A stretch of 64,000 nt of DNA from Sycobia sp. Sy_11. Its lineage: Eukaryota > Arthropoda > Insecta > Hymenoptera > Epichrysomallidae. The position numbers and the translations under genes are program-made. The notes under the pieces were generated by a model that did not search any database, was not told the DNA's origin, and saw only the letters and a program-made list of their open reading frames with translations. The number at the start of each line of letters is the position of its first letter. Position 1 is the stretch's first letter. Positions 1 through 12,553 of this stretch are shown one piece after another. Location: NCBI GenBank assembly GCA_018907035.1, contig JACCIC010000004.1, positions 1,970,501 through 2,034,500 on the forward strand, in the 5' to 3' direction.

Positions 1-945
1 GATAATAATAATCAAAGATATGCTTCTTTTGTATATACTTAATATATTTAAATTTAAATATATTAAGATATATACTTAAATTTAAATTGTATAATTAGAT
101 GAATTTGCTTTATATAGAATTAATTCTTAATCATAGATTATAAAAATTATATTGATAGTAAACTGTAATTAAGCAACGACAAAGCTATTAATACTTATTA
201 AATAATACCATTAACAGAAGTTACGACAAGAAATTTGAAAAATTTTAGCTAATTCATGCAAGTTTGAATAAATTTTACCCGAGAATGAGAAAAGTGGCCT
301 TATGATTTACTTTGCTCGAGCGTTAAGTCAGCTATTATTTGTATAGAACTTGCAAGAAATATCTAACGTATTTTCAGCTCTAAGAAATAAATCATTTTCG
401 ACATACGAGTGCTTGCGGGTTTTTTTATCCCAAAGGTCACGAATTTCCACTCAATTCGATAGCGTATTATATATGTCTTGAAGAAAAAAGTTACAGAGAA
501 ATTCTTTTCAATGCGATATTTTTAATAAGCGTCTAGCTCCTCTTTCAAATAGTGTGCTTATATTTTAAACTTGATCGTGATTTAAAGAAATTATGAACCG
601 CATTCTTTAAAAAAATTGAATTCATAGAAGATGAGGAGATCGGAGAAAAAGATAGTTACGCTGGGTAGAGGTTAGGGGGACGAGCTCGATAGATCAATGG
701 CATAATTCGTGGACGGGTACAATGGGAACTACTTTTCGATGATGGCTATATATAATACAATGCTGTCGAAACACCGTCGTCAACGATTATAATGCATAAA
801 TAGCAACGTAGATACTTTTTTCCAATTACTGCGTCGCTCGTGATCAGTGGTGAAAACAGCAGCCGCAAACATGCCGACAAAAGATTTGCCCACATGGCAA
901 ATGTAAAAGTTGCCGTTCCTAATAGCATTGCGCGTATACATAATA
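1..945. other. AT-rich intergenic or intronic DNA, no gene seen
   Basis: AT-rich sequence with short poly-A and poly-T runs. The small open frames around 746-989 lack splice signals and recognisable motifs. I see no gene, RNA or mobile element here. It could be intron of the plus-strand gene whose last exon lies near 10.2 kb, but nothing in the sequence shows this. Confidence 0.4.
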
Positions 946-1711
946 CGAGGGCGGTTCAATAAGTACCCGTTTTTGAAGACAGAAGACATTCCTTAGGGAA
1001 GCTGGTGTTATTATCGTGTGCTGCCATCTATCAAACGACGCCGAAACAAATTTCAAATCTTAATAAACAAATATTTTACACGATAAGTTAGCTATGAAAA
1101 AATTCTCGGCCTGATGTGTGCCGCGATTGCTTACGCTAGACAACAACCGCAAACGGCTGTTAACTTGAAAGCAGTATGCGAATCGATTTAAACAACATCC
1201 GAAGGACTTTTTACGTCGTGTTGTGACCGTTGATAAAACCTGGATTCATCATTACACACCAGAAAGTAAGCAACAATCAAAACAATGCCGGTCCCATTGG
1301 CCGGAAAGGTCATGGCAACGATTTTTTGGGATACATATATATGCAATAACGCACCAGCACATTCATTTGGAGTTGTCGCCACCAAACTACATGAATACCG
1401 TAATTAATTGCTGCCGCACTCCCGTATTCACCCGATCTGGCTCCCTGCGACTTCTTCTTGGTCCCTAACACGAAGAAATGGCTCGCGGAAAAAAAATTTT
1501 GCTCGAACGAGCAAGTTATCGCCGGAAGCTTTTTTGGAGAGTTCGAAAAATCCTTTTTTTTGTAGCGGTTAAAAAAATGGTCCGAACGTTGGAAGAAGTG
1601 TAAAATTCTTATACTCCTTTCTAAAAGGAGACTATGCTGAAAAATAAAAAAGAATTTTTTGAAAAAATGATGTCTTTATTTCTAACACGGGTACTTACTG
1701 AACCACCCTCG
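946..1711 (+). mobile_element. Mariner-family DNA transposon, internally decayed, both ends intact
   Basis: The ends are 25-bp terminal inverted repeats beginning CGAGGGCGGTTCAATAAGTA on the left. The right end read on the minus strand begins CGAGGGTGGTTCAGTAAGTA, so the two differ at 2 of 25 positions. Both ends are flanked by TA (944-945 and 1712-1713), the target duplication typical of the mariner/Tc1 superfamily. The interior is 766 bp against about 1.3 kb for a full mariner. It holds plus-strand transposase fragments in several frames: VTVDKTWIHHYTPESKQQSK from about 1222, KVMATIFWDT about 1303-1333, YSPDLAPCDFF about 1423-1456, and ERWKKC near 1590. The N-terminal DNA-binding region is largely missing and frameshifts break the rest, so the copy cannot make transposase. 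Confidence 0.9.
1213..1612 (+). pseudogene. Mariner transposase remnant (DD34D type)
   Basis: This is the decayed coding part of the element at 946-1711. The first catalytic region (VDKTWIHH, where mariners usually have VDETWIHH) and the last catalytic region (SPDLAPCDFF, containing the third D of the DD34D triad) are recognisable. They lie in different frames with a deletion between them. No intact open frame covers the domain. The call rests on family motifs and not on any alignment run here. Confidence 0.85.
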
Positions 1712-1713
1712 TA

Positions 1714-2981
1714 TATATATATAATCTAACGTAATCCGACGTAATTTATACTTTTTCAATGAGTACAAAAACTTGCATAACTCGATACCTTGAGGACTCG
1801 TGTCACTGGGCACTATGTTTATATTATGAGAAAGCTCGTTTCCTCCGTTTCGCGTGCCGCTTCCGTGCGAGTGCGCACTTTCTCGATGACTGAAGAATAG
1901 CGCATTCATATATATACAATAACTCATAATACTCGATCATATACACATCTAAGATGATGCCCGTACCTCGAAAGTTGAGTTTTATCGCAACCATAAATAT
2001 ATATAGACTCTTTCGGACTTTATGACTTCTGTTTCACTCAGTTAGCGCATTGTAGGTTTCGCATGCAGTATATAAGTAAACAAATACTCGGAGCTGTATA
2101 GCGTTTCGAGCGTATTTATGCATGAAATGCGCGTTATTTTATCTGACCGAGACGAAAACTTGTGCAGTTTTTTTTTGAAACCTTTCGTTTCAGGAGTTAC
2201 AGAAATAAGAGAAACAGTTGGGTCCTGAAACACCTTCTCCTGTATATGATATTCCTAGATAAATTCCTATCAATCTTTTCGTTGCTTTCTTCTATTTTTG
2301 ATTCACAGTGTCTGAGAAATGTTTAAAACTACCTCTAATGCCATGACAATTCATATAAAAAAATCTTATTATAACTTATCGTAAAGTCGGAAAAAAAAAC
2401 CCAAAAGCGTGTATCTTAGATTCGCTATTAAAATAGCCACGAGAATACTCGAAATAAAAATTCGATCGTAGTCCATTTAAGGAAGTTCCTGCACATTCTA
2501 TGAAAATATATACGATTAATTAGAAAAATAAAAATAATAACACATTAATTGTTCAAAACTAAGAAAAAAATAAAAACAGAAAAATGGATAGTTTTTAAAA
2601 TAAAAGTCATATATACGCTTTCTATAAAAAAAAAACATTGAAACTCGATGCTGATGTTTTAAAGGACAAACCTATTTATTATCGTTATGTTTTTGTATAA
2701 AAAATCGCGAAAATGTATACTTTCGTAATAACTGAGTGTCTCTGTGAAGCCTAACCCGAGATATACGTCATGTCTATCTAATGACGCGATACCTCCTTTA
2801 ATTTCGATGGTAAATACAATAGGAAGCGTTATCTATTTATATATATACACTATGAAATAAAAACGAACGGTGCCGATGGAAAGTATATAATAATTCATGC
2901 GCTGACCGCTCCATAAGCCAATCGGTCCTCTCAATTTTTAATTTTGTCGCATCGCCTGAAAAATCTTCCACTTTGTCTCTT

Positions 2982-2983
<2 letters not shown>
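1714..2983. other. AT-rich DNA, no gene seen
   Basis: Unique AT-rich sequence. No splice-bounded open frame, structured RNA or repeat end was recognised. Confidence 0.4.

Positions 2984-3061
<78 letters not shown>
2984..3061. repeat. (TC)n microsatellite
   Basis: About 77 bp of nearly pure TC dinucleotide. It creates artefact open frames reading SLSLSL on one strand and RERERE on the other. Confidence 0.97.
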
Positions 3062-4233
<1,172 letters not shown>

Positions 4234-4291
4234 TGTGAGAATTAGCGATAAAGTTAATAGTGTCGATCTATTAACTTGTGGACGTATCTCA

Positions 4292-4293
<2 letters not shown>

Positions 4294-4336
<43 letters not shown>
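4294..4336. repeat. (TA)n microsatellite
   Basis: A pure TA dinucleotide tract of about 43 bp, followed by imperfect CATA/TACA units. Confidence 0.97.
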
Positions 4337-4342
<6 letters not shown>

Positions 4343-5461
4343 CAGATACATACATACATACGTGCGATAACAATGCGCACACGCTGTGGTTCTAAATTAT
4401 TCGAGGGGGGGGGGGCGTGTGCAACACACGCCTGGAAAAGGGTCGATAATCTCTGGATCGTGAATGCTGATAAATTTGAATTAGATGCGGTTGGTAAACT
4501 AGTTTCTGTTTGAAAGTTGCAACTTTCAGTCTATATATATATGTATTTTTTTCAGGATTATTCAATTTTATCGCGTGATTGATCTCGTAAATAAAATTAC
4601 AATTAGAAACACGTACTAGGACATATTGACATTAGTCAATATTGATAGAAGATTCATTAATACTTTTTTTCATTTCATATAAAAGTGAATTGCAGATTAA
4701 ACGTTAGTAAAGGAATATTATTTATAATAGCGAAAAAGATTTGAATACTAATAATAGAATATAATCTGAAATGCTTTGGGCGATGCAGTCCCTTGCTAAA
4801 TGTTCTTGGAACTGTATATCTTCATTCCTGAATATCTTGCGATATTATTCTAAATTTAAGCAATTAATTTAATTTAATTGGTTTAAAGTTTTTAATAGTG
4901 ACAATAAAGAAAATTGAATAAGATTTAATTTCAACGGAAGGAAACCGCACCAAAGGCGGCGTAATTGTTAAAACTATCAAACTTATTAACTTGAATTTCG
5001 TAATGTATACTAGATATATAAACTTTATATAATTATTAAATATATGCAAATGCCTTTTTCATATATTTCGTGCTTCAAGAAAGCTTGTGCAAATTTTAAT
5101 TATATAACTAAAAGTATGTTTGAGATATAAAAGTTTCAGCTTCAAAGTTTACATTTTTTCCTTCATACATTCCAATTTACTCGAAAATACAAAATTATAT
5201 AAAAGAATAAAAAAGGTTTTTATGTGAAACTTAGATCTTCTTTAAATACATTGGTATTTATTGATCCACTTCCCTTATGTAATTCTTTGAGAATTATTAT
5301 TAATTTAAGTTCACTCGATTCGATACTCACGTAATAAGTCAAAAATTACCCGAAATTCCGTCGAACTTCATTTAACAAAAATTAAGAAACTGAAACTTCG
5401 TGAACATAGGTTCATTAAAGTTTTGTTACGGTATTCTTCTTTATTCTGATTAAAAGTTAAG
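4337..5461. other. AT-rich DNA, no gene seen
   Basis: Apart from a G-run at 4406-4415, this stretch is plain AT-rich sequence. No coding frame or RNA was recognised. Confidence 0.4.
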
Positions 5462-5463
5462 TA

Positions 5464-5859
5464 TTAGGAGGCGAACTTAGTTTCCGATCTTTTTTAACGG
5501 AAAAAGGACATATGAAAAATGGATACACGTTAACTTAATCAAAATATTTTCCGTCATTTCCTACTACTATTTCCCATCTTTCTGGCAATATGGCGATACT
5601 ATGGTGAAAAAACGATGGCGGTTTTGAGGCGATCCAGTCATCCACAAATTCTCGCACTTCTTGGACATGTCGGAAATGCGTTTCAACGAGATCGTGCTAC
5701 ATCGATCTGAATAGGTGGTAATCAGAAGGCGCTATGTCTGGCGAGTACGCTGGATGTGGCAACACTTCCCATTTGAACTCCAACAGGGTGTTTCTGACTT
5801 TTCGTGCTACTTACATCTCCATCTCTACGTGAAGGTCGGAAACTAAGTTCGCCTCCTAA
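5464..5859 (-). mobile_element. Short internally deleted mariner, TIRs and TA duplication intact
   Basis: The ends form a near-perfect inverted repeat of about 28 bp (TTAGGAGGCGAACTTAGTTT on the left and its complement on the right, with one mismatch in the next bases). TA lies on both sides at 5462-5463 and 5860-5861. The 396-bp interior keeps only the C-terminal part of a mariner transposase on the minus strand: HPAYSPDIAPSDYHLF from about 5770 downward, then VREFVDDWIASK and LPERWEIVV. One in-frame stop follows RSM near 5705. Loss of the N-terminal two thirds makes it non-autonomous. It belongs to a different mariner lineage from the 946-1711 element, judging by its ends. Confidence 0.9.
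5545..5790 (-). pseudogene. C-terminal mariner transposase fragment
   Basis: The fragment keeps the third catalytic region (YSPDIAPSDYHLF) and the conserved C-terminal WIASK and LPERWE motifs of mariner transposases in one frame. An in-frame stop interrupts it and the N-terminal part is missing. It is the remaining coding piece of the 396-bp element around it. Confidence 0.85.
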
Positions 5860-6141
5860 TACATTCATTAAAAATTTTTCTGAATTTACGGGTATCATCA
5901 ATTAAACTTAATTCATGAGAATTATAAGTTTCTAATAGAAAACATGATTAATACCTTCGAAATTTATTTAGTTAGAAATCGAATATCGTTAGGTCTGAAA
6001 ACTTTTCATCGCGACTCTGTTTGGAGATAATTACAGTTTCCTGACATTATCTGGTCAAAATCCGCCATCCATATTTGACAGATTTGGGCCAGTTTACGAT
6101 AAAAACATTTCCGAAAATTTTAAATCTAATCGAACTTGTAT

Positions 6142-6143
<2 letters not shown>

Positions 6144-6190
<47 letters not shown>
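6144..6190. repeat. (TA)n microsatellite
   Basis: A pure TA tract followed by GATATA units to about 6212. Confidence 0.97.
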
Positions 6191-6207
<17 letters not shown>

Positions 6208-6539
6208 ATAGATATTTTTGGATTTGAAAATCGTGCAACTGTCAAACAATGCATGAAGTCCCCTCCCTCTCTCTCTATTTAGCTCGTTTTAATCCAGCCA
6301 AATGTTCTGCCGTTCTAATCTTTACACATTGTGACTCTGGCACCGAAAGCATCCACGGTACGCACACGCGCATGTGTCACAATTCTCTACCAATCTATTC
6401 GGCGAGTGCGACACGAGCGGCGGAAAATTGGAAAAGTGAATTCGCGCAAGCGTTCGCAAAACGAAATCCGTCTATGTCGGCAGCTGATGCGGCTTTGTGG
6501 CTGCTCCTCGCCTATAACGACGAGGAAGACAGAGAAAGC

Positions 6540-6591
<52 letters not shown>

Positions 6592-7339
6592 GAGATTGGT
6601 CGAGACCTCTCCCCTCTATTCCTGAATTTTCGCTGCGTCCATTCGAGGCCCTATTTGTTAAAGATGCAGGGGTTGCGGTATCGAAGAGCGGAGGGAGCAG
6701 AAATGCGAGGGTTGGGTGGCTCGGCAAATACCGCTCGCGGTTCTTTGTTAAAGCAGGTCCTCGAACGCGCTGGGTTGACGTAATTCAAGATTTCTGAATA
6801 ATGGCTGCCGGGCAATTGTTTGGATTAATAATACCTACTATATGTGTATGATTAAATTTCATTCCAATTTCGAGGCAGCTCTCTTATTTCCTAAATTTGA
6901 AAATTCTATCTAAAATCATTCGTTCTCGACCTGTATATTCTTTCTATGTCTGTATAAAGCAAAAATTGAACTTCTTTGTGACTTTGTTTGGAACAGAAAA
7001 AGCTTACTACGGTGCTCTATATACAGTTTTTCAATCCTCTAAACCGATTATTCTATGCGATTGTAATGGCTTTCTTTCAGAAGAGATCCATTCTTAGTTA
7101 ATAAGTATCACTTGTTCAATAAGCATTAAAAAATTGTACTAATATTTTTATTTTGTAAATAAATGCTTCTATGATAAATATATTTTACCTTTAACCAAAT
7201 AAATTGTACATTAGATGCGTATTGGAAGTAATACGTAAGAATTATTTAATGAAAAAATGATTTCTATTGCACCTGAAAATCAATATAGATATTAATTAAC
7301 ATATTGACTTTCTACAATTTTGACTATCTTTCGGATAAT
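6191..7339. other. Unique DNA with a GC-richer patch at 6250-6800, no gene called
   Basis: A 182-residue open frame spans 6249-6797 and includes the (GA)n tract as an RERERE run. It matches no family I know, and no clear splice sites bound it. I regard it as chance in a GC-richer segment, though an untranslated or exonic role cannot be excluded. Confidence 0.4.
6543..6585. repeat. (GA)n microsatellite
   Basis: A GA dinucleotide tract of about 43 bp inside the GC-richer patch. Confidence 0.97.
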
Positions 7340-8208
7340 AAATTAATATCGCGTTGAAAAAACTCTTTGTTTGTTTTTGGGTGGAATCCACGAAACGATC
7401 CATTTGTTACAATCATTCATAAGATGTGAGCTTTTTCTCGCACAAACCATTGACTGTTGATCGAAACGGGACATAGTTGCTAAAGGAAAAATATCTAGCC
7501 ATTATTCTGTGACTGCGATAGCACTTCCTATTTCAATGTTGCCGAGTAGTCGACCGTTTTTTTCTCTGATACATGACTCAATCGCAAAAGCATCCAGTCA
7601 ATAGAGATTTCCAGTAATGGTTTTATTCAGTTTTAGCAGTTCATATAGTAGATTGCAGCCCTTTGATCCTACCAAATACAGCGATGAAGCTTTGATTCAT
7701 GAATGACTTTGATACTGATGTTAGCAGTTTATCCAACTTAACCCATGCCTTTCTGCATTTTAGCTTGTTCATAATGGATCTACTTTTCCTCATCGAGAAT
7801 AACTCGATGCAAAAAATCTTTGCTATTCTGCCACTGATACAGTAGTTTGTCCGTGAAAAAACATTCCTTAATTCGCAATGATTTTTTTATCAATATTTTA
7901 AATTGATATAGGATCCTATATCTATTCTTGTCAAATTTGTCTAAATTTTTAAGACGATTTCCTACTGTTGATAGCTTAGTTTCCAATTATATAGATAGTT
8001 ATTTCAGTTCAACATTAGTCTTACGAATAAATATCTGTATATCACTATCTTTAATTTTTTTCATTTTGCTTGAACTCTTCTTGTCAGTCAAATCAACATC
8101 ACCAGCTGTAAAACGTGCATACTAAATTTTATATATTTGCTCAGACACAGTATATTTCTTATATAGGTCCACTAGAATACAATAAGCTTCAGGTGCAATT
8201 TTGTTCAT
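7340..8208 (-). pseudogene. Ancient mariner transposase, full length but heavily mutated
   Basis: Read on the minus strand from an ATG at 8206-8208, pieces of a complete mariner transposase follow in order. They are the helix-turn-helix region with RFTAGDVDLTDKK near 8100 (family: RAGDFDLKDE), then STVGNRLKNL near 7960, the first catalytic region HRVILDEEK/IHYEQAK near 7790, and WYDQRAAIYYELLKLNKTIT near 7650. The C-terminal third reads SRFDQQSMV and CNKWIVSWI between 7480 and 7380. At least five stops and several frameshifts separate them. The span of about 870 bp fits a family length near 345 codons with small deletions. Clear terminal repeats were not found. The decay suggests it is much older than the two mariners upstream. 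Confidence 0.8.
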
Positions 8209-9354
8209 ATTATATTAAAATATCGAAGTAAAACACCCCGAAAAAACTTTATTTGGTACAAATTTTAACATATACCCAATAATTTAGTATTCATTGTCAT
8301 TTCTTACTTGAGCACAGGTTATAATATACAAAATGGCATCCTGTGTTAGCTGTTGACAATTCATACATATTACTGTAGTTACATAATACTATGAAATATT
8401 ATTTAATAGCTTGCATAGACTAATCCAATCAAAGATAAAATTGTACTCATCAAGGTCTTGAAATAATCATTTTTAAAAATGCTTAATGTCCCAATCATGT
8501 TTGAATCTATCAATTTTTAATACAAAAAATAATTTATCGTCTAAGGTAAAATTATCTATCGTCAAGATATTATCATATTATCAAGATTTTCTATACGGAT
8601 TTTCAATTAAAAAAGATGATTTTATGAGATATTATTTATATCGTGCAAATGTATACGTCTAAAAAGTACAATGATCCCTTTTTTAAAAATGTTCTATTAA
8701 AAGTCATAGTTTCAAATGATTAATTTTTATAATTTCTAATAGGAAAACTGTATGCAGAAGAGCAATGAATTGGAATTTTATTTTGAGCGTACCAAGGGCA
8801 ATTTCGTTTCTGTTTTTGATTAAAAAATATATGAAGATACATAATTGCATGAATTTATCTTTAAATCTCAGAATGGTTTGTTTTTGCATGATGCCATACA
8901 TGTAAAAAAATGTTCAATAAACATCTAGCATTAACTTTGTACTTAACATTAGACTGTATTGATGAAGTGGACTGATTTGGCTCAAATGCGTGAAGTAACT
9001 CAAATTACCTTCGCAAATTCCATTTACACATTTACAGTTCTGTTACAGTTTTATTTAAAATTCATAGTACTGCTGTAAATAATTAATTAAACAAAATAAA
9101 AATAAAAATTATTACTAGATTGAAATAACAAATATATTTTAAGCAAAATAGTTCCAATGTCTTTATGTCTGCTAAAGTGCAGTTTATTAGTTATTCAATT
9201 ATCAATTCAAGTTCGACTGAATTAAATGTATATATAAAATTTAAACTGATGTTTTACAATTGGCTTAATTTGAACTAAGAATAAATAAAAAATACTATAT
9301 GTTTGATGATATAGGCTCATTAAAACTTTTTTCTTGAAATGTCATCTTTTTTAG
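8209..9354. other. AT-rich DNA, no gene seen
   Basis: Very AT-rich unique sequence without a coding frame above background. If the exons at 9.4 and 10.2 kb belong to one gene, this would be intron. Confidence 0.35.
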
Positions 9355-9483
9355 AATCCCGCGCTAACAGTAGAGATTTTCATTGGGAAAAATTACTGGA
9401 CTGCTCATCTGATAACACTTAATCCGACTGAATGTAATCATAGTTACCTCGGTTTATCTGGACCAAATTCCCTACCTTTATAT
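9355..9483 (+). CDS. Candidate internal coding exon, unknown protein
   Basis: A 43-codon open frame lies exactly between a good acceptor (pyrimidine-rich stretch ending CATCTTTTTTAG) and a strong donor (TTATAT followed by GTGAGT). Both ends are phase 0 in the open frame, and a stop directly precedes the acceptor. The peptide starts NPALTVEIFIGKNYWTAHLI and includes NPTECNH and SGPNSLPLY. It is less biased than chance AT-rich translation and carries one potential N-glycosylation site (NHS). I do not recognise the family. It lies 700 bp before the 10183 exon in the same orientation, but the phases do not match directly (phase 0 here, one base needed there). Either another exon sits between them or they belong to different transcripts. 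Confidence 0.45.
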
Positions 9484-10182
9484 GTGAGTTCTTCTGAGCA
9501 CATAATTTTACCATCGATCACCAGAGGATGAATTGTATTATTTAAATTTATCTGAAAGTAACTATCCTCAATTATTAATACCAAGTCCTTATTGAAATTG
9601 ATACATCCCATTTTTAGGTCCATGTCCTAAAAGGTTTAGTCTATCTTATGCATATTTTTATTCTACATGTCACACAAACATTATTTAAGCACGGAAGATG
9701 CCTTTCTTAAGCATTTTATTCTTTTCACTCATACGCATTCATTGAATAAGTGAATTTATGATTCTTCATTTATTGAAGAATTGAACTTTTATTTTTTACT
9801 TATGCAATAAGCAAATATATACTTATCTTACGCGACGAAATCTGAATTTTCAAGAAATGAACATTCTAATTCTCTAATTCAATTTTAGAGTACTCAAGTA
9901 GTTTTGAAAAAGCATCAGGATTTCAAATTACATACATAAGTTATAAACAAAAATTGAACAGAACAATGAGACCTTTAATAATACTTTTGTTCATCACGTC
10001 ATACATACAATACTAATATGTACCACCTAAGCGAAGAACTGTACTCCAAGATCCATTTGTGACATTCATTACTCTATAACAATATTAAAAAAAGAATAAA
10101 AATATATATTTTGCACTTATACACAAAGATGGCCAAAGTATTAAAGTAACAAATTATTATTTTCCGATTGTTTGCCCAACAG
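9484..10182 (+). other. Probable intron before the terminal exon
   Basis: AT-rich DNA ending in TTTCCGATTGTTTGCCCAACAG, a good pyrimidine-rich splice acceptor. No coding exon could be picked out inside it, although the phase mismatch of the flanking exons predicts one. Confidence 0.4.
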
Positions 10183-10364
10183 CCAAGCTGGACCAGTCGA
10201 AGGAGACCTGCAGCGGGGCTAAATCGAGCACGCCGGACGCGCGCACCATCCACCTCATCCTAGCCTGTCTGCTGCTGCTGCTGCTGCAGCTGACGACGCC
10301 CGGGTCGGCATCACCGCGCGCCGCGGTCTGGTCGCGCCACCACGAGAGCCCGGTCGCGGTCTAG
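10183..10364 (+). CDS. Terminal coding exon of a membrane or GPI-anchored protein
   Basis: The sequence switches abruptly from AT-rich to GC-rich right after a canonical acceptor. Taking the first two bases as the end of a split codon, a 59-codon frame runs to TAG at 10362-10364. It starts KLDQSKETCSGAKSSTPDAR and then has a hydrophobic segment TIHLILACLLLLLLQL. A 23-residue tail rich in Pro, Ser and basic residues ends SPVAV. A short hydrophobic stretch near the C-terminus suggests either a GPI-attachment signal or a single membrane span with a small cytoplasmic tail. The polar tail favours the membrane span. Third codon positions are almost all G or C, as expected of coding DNA and unlike the surroundings. 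There is no start codon, so earlier exons must lie upstream, perhaps outside the window. The protein family is not recognised. Confidence 0.7.
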
Positions 10365-10640
10365 CTTCCGGCGGCGGGGGCGCGCCGCCGACGGGGCCTC
10401 GGCTACGACAGCAGACGCGCAGACACTGATGCAGACATATCATCGGGCGCCACGGCCGATAACGCCGCCGTCGCCGCCTCGCGTATCAGAGCGTGATCGT
10501 CGCCGGCAGGGGAGTCGCGGGTGCGCGCACGCATACGTTATATATAGATGCATGGGTAAAGGTGCACACGAACGCGCGGGAACGACAAGCCCGCGCATTA
10601 GCTGATCTTGCCGCCGACTTTGAGCATCGAGCACACGCGC
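10365..10640 (+). other. GC-rich 3' untranslated region, probable
   Basis: The GC-rich composition of the terminal exon continues beyond its stop codon for about 270 bp, with CGG and GCC runs, and then fades into (TA)n repeat DNA. This fits a 3' UTR. The polyadenylation site could not be placed. Confidence 0.45.
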
Positions 10641-10694
10641 ATTTATAATACCGAGGACAGTGCGGACGAACACAAATATCCTCCTCGCGATTTG

Positions 10695-10696
<2 letters not shown>

Positions 10697-10746
<50 letters not shown>
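10697..10746. repeat. (TA)n microsatellite
   Basis: A pure TA tract followed by a short CACACA run. Confidence 0.97.
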
Positions 10747-10754
<8 letters not shown>

Positions 10755-11014
10755 ATCATCCCTTCCCCGTTACTCTTTTTTTCGGCTCTTCTTCCCACAA
10801 TTCTATATATACAGTTATTTATAATTGATCCTTCTTTCGCGACACAAAAAAAAGTTCGACTGAGTTTTAATTCTTTCTTCTCGAGAGAGGGTATGTAAAC
10901 TATATTTATATACTATAGGTAAATTTCGGTCGGCTCTTGCTTTTATATATACATAATATTAGGTTATAGAGTAAAACTCGCAAAACCTTTGAGATTCTCT
11001 TACAAATACTGCTC

Positions 11015-11017
<3 letters not shown>

Positions 11018-11067
<50 letters not shown>
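11018..11067. repeat. (TA)n microsatellite
   Basis: A pure TA tract, the first of two only 75 bp apart. Confidence 0.97.
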
Positions 11068-11070
<3 letters not shown>

Positions 11071-11136
11071 AATATAATATTATATACGTAAAATATTACG
11101 GAGTCAATCGAATGCTAATCGCAGACGAGTGCGAGT

Positions 11137-11141
<5 letters not shown>

Positions 11142-11197
<56 letters not shown>
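11142..11197. repeat. (TA)n microsatellite
   Basis: A pure TA tract, the second of the close pair. Confidence 0.97.
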
Positions 11198-11199
<2 letters not shown>

Positions 11200-12490
11200 A
11201 TTGGTAATGTATCATAGATTTAAAAGCAAAAGTCGAGCTCGCGTTTACCAAAGTTAAATACTGATGTATATCATAAAACTCTTTGTCACGTTTATTGTAA
11301 TAATTACATAATGAGGAACAGATATTCATGGAAATGATTTATTAGCGGTTACATCAATTATAGTCATAATGCATACAGAACTCAAATATAAATCCCATGA
11401 TTAAACAACTACATTAAAATATAAAATACAAGTTGTAATATAATTTAATAAAAATCCCGTTCAATTAAAATACTAAATAGTGATTCCATTAAATAAATAT
11501 TAGATATTCGGTGACCGATAATAACTCATTTTTTAAATTTTACTATCAATTTTTTTCGAGATTTCCGTAAACTTGCGATAAGATATCATTAATTCAATTC
11601 TCAGTTTATATATTAGCGAAGTGAATATCCCTGTCATCGGCATCGTCGATCCGATTGTAAGTACACACAGAAAAAACATTGTAGTTTTTACAGTAAAACA
11701 AGCGAATAGTTAAGCATCACTAATCTTTCGGACTCAGCCTATGACGAAAATATAACGAGAATTGAATAACGAGGGCGCCATATTGAGAATCTACAGAGAA
11801 GGCTAATGTAGCGAGCCAAATTTTAGTCTTGCTCAACCGTTTGGGTAGCTCTTTTCACTATGTATTAATGCTCAGTATTTTAGTATAATTTCTAAAAAAA
11901 ACAACTGAAAACAAAAAAATAATCTAACAGTTATAGGGCCAAGTTAATAAATAATTATATATACATATATAATTATTACCAATAAAATAAAAAACAAAGT
12001 AATGATAAAAAATCGAGTAAAAAGTCGGTTATTCGGTCGATAATCGATATAAGCGACCGATATAACTTCTAGCTAAGCTACTGAAGAAATAAATGATATA
12101 CAAAGTCAATGTAAGATTTGTGACGTGCTTTTCTACTGTAGATAACACCTCAAGATATAGCTGCACTCCTGATGACGTTAATATAGCATCAATCATTTCT
12201 TATACATATATAAATATATTATACTTTGTATGTACATGTTTCACATGTAAATTAACACATATATTATATGGATGCTGCATGTAATATAGGTATAAAAATT
12301 CAACTCGGTGCGTAGAGTGAGTATAAGTATGTGAAAAAAGACTATAAGCGAAGCTCACACTCGACATTTTATTACATATATTATGTAATAATAAAAATAT
12401 ATCATTTTCAATGCTAGAGCGAGAACTATATATTTATTTGATTTTCAAAAGTAAAAGGAAGAAGAATATAATAAACGGTCAGACTGCATC

Positions 12491-12493
<3 letters not shown>
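11198..12493. other. AT-rich DNA, no gene seen
   Basis: Unique AT-rich sequence. A small imperfect palindrome around 12030-12065 (TTCGGTCG and CGACCGAT around ATCGATA) is the only structure noted. Confidence 0.4.

Positions 12494-12553
<60 letters not shown>
12494..12553. repeat. (TA)n microsatellite
   Basis: A TA tract interrupted once by ATG near 12541. Confidence 0.97.

Noticed and set aside
6249..6797. 182-residue plus-strand frame
   Set aside because: It is carried partly by a (GA)n tract, overlaps frames on both strands, and shows no domain or clear splice sites.
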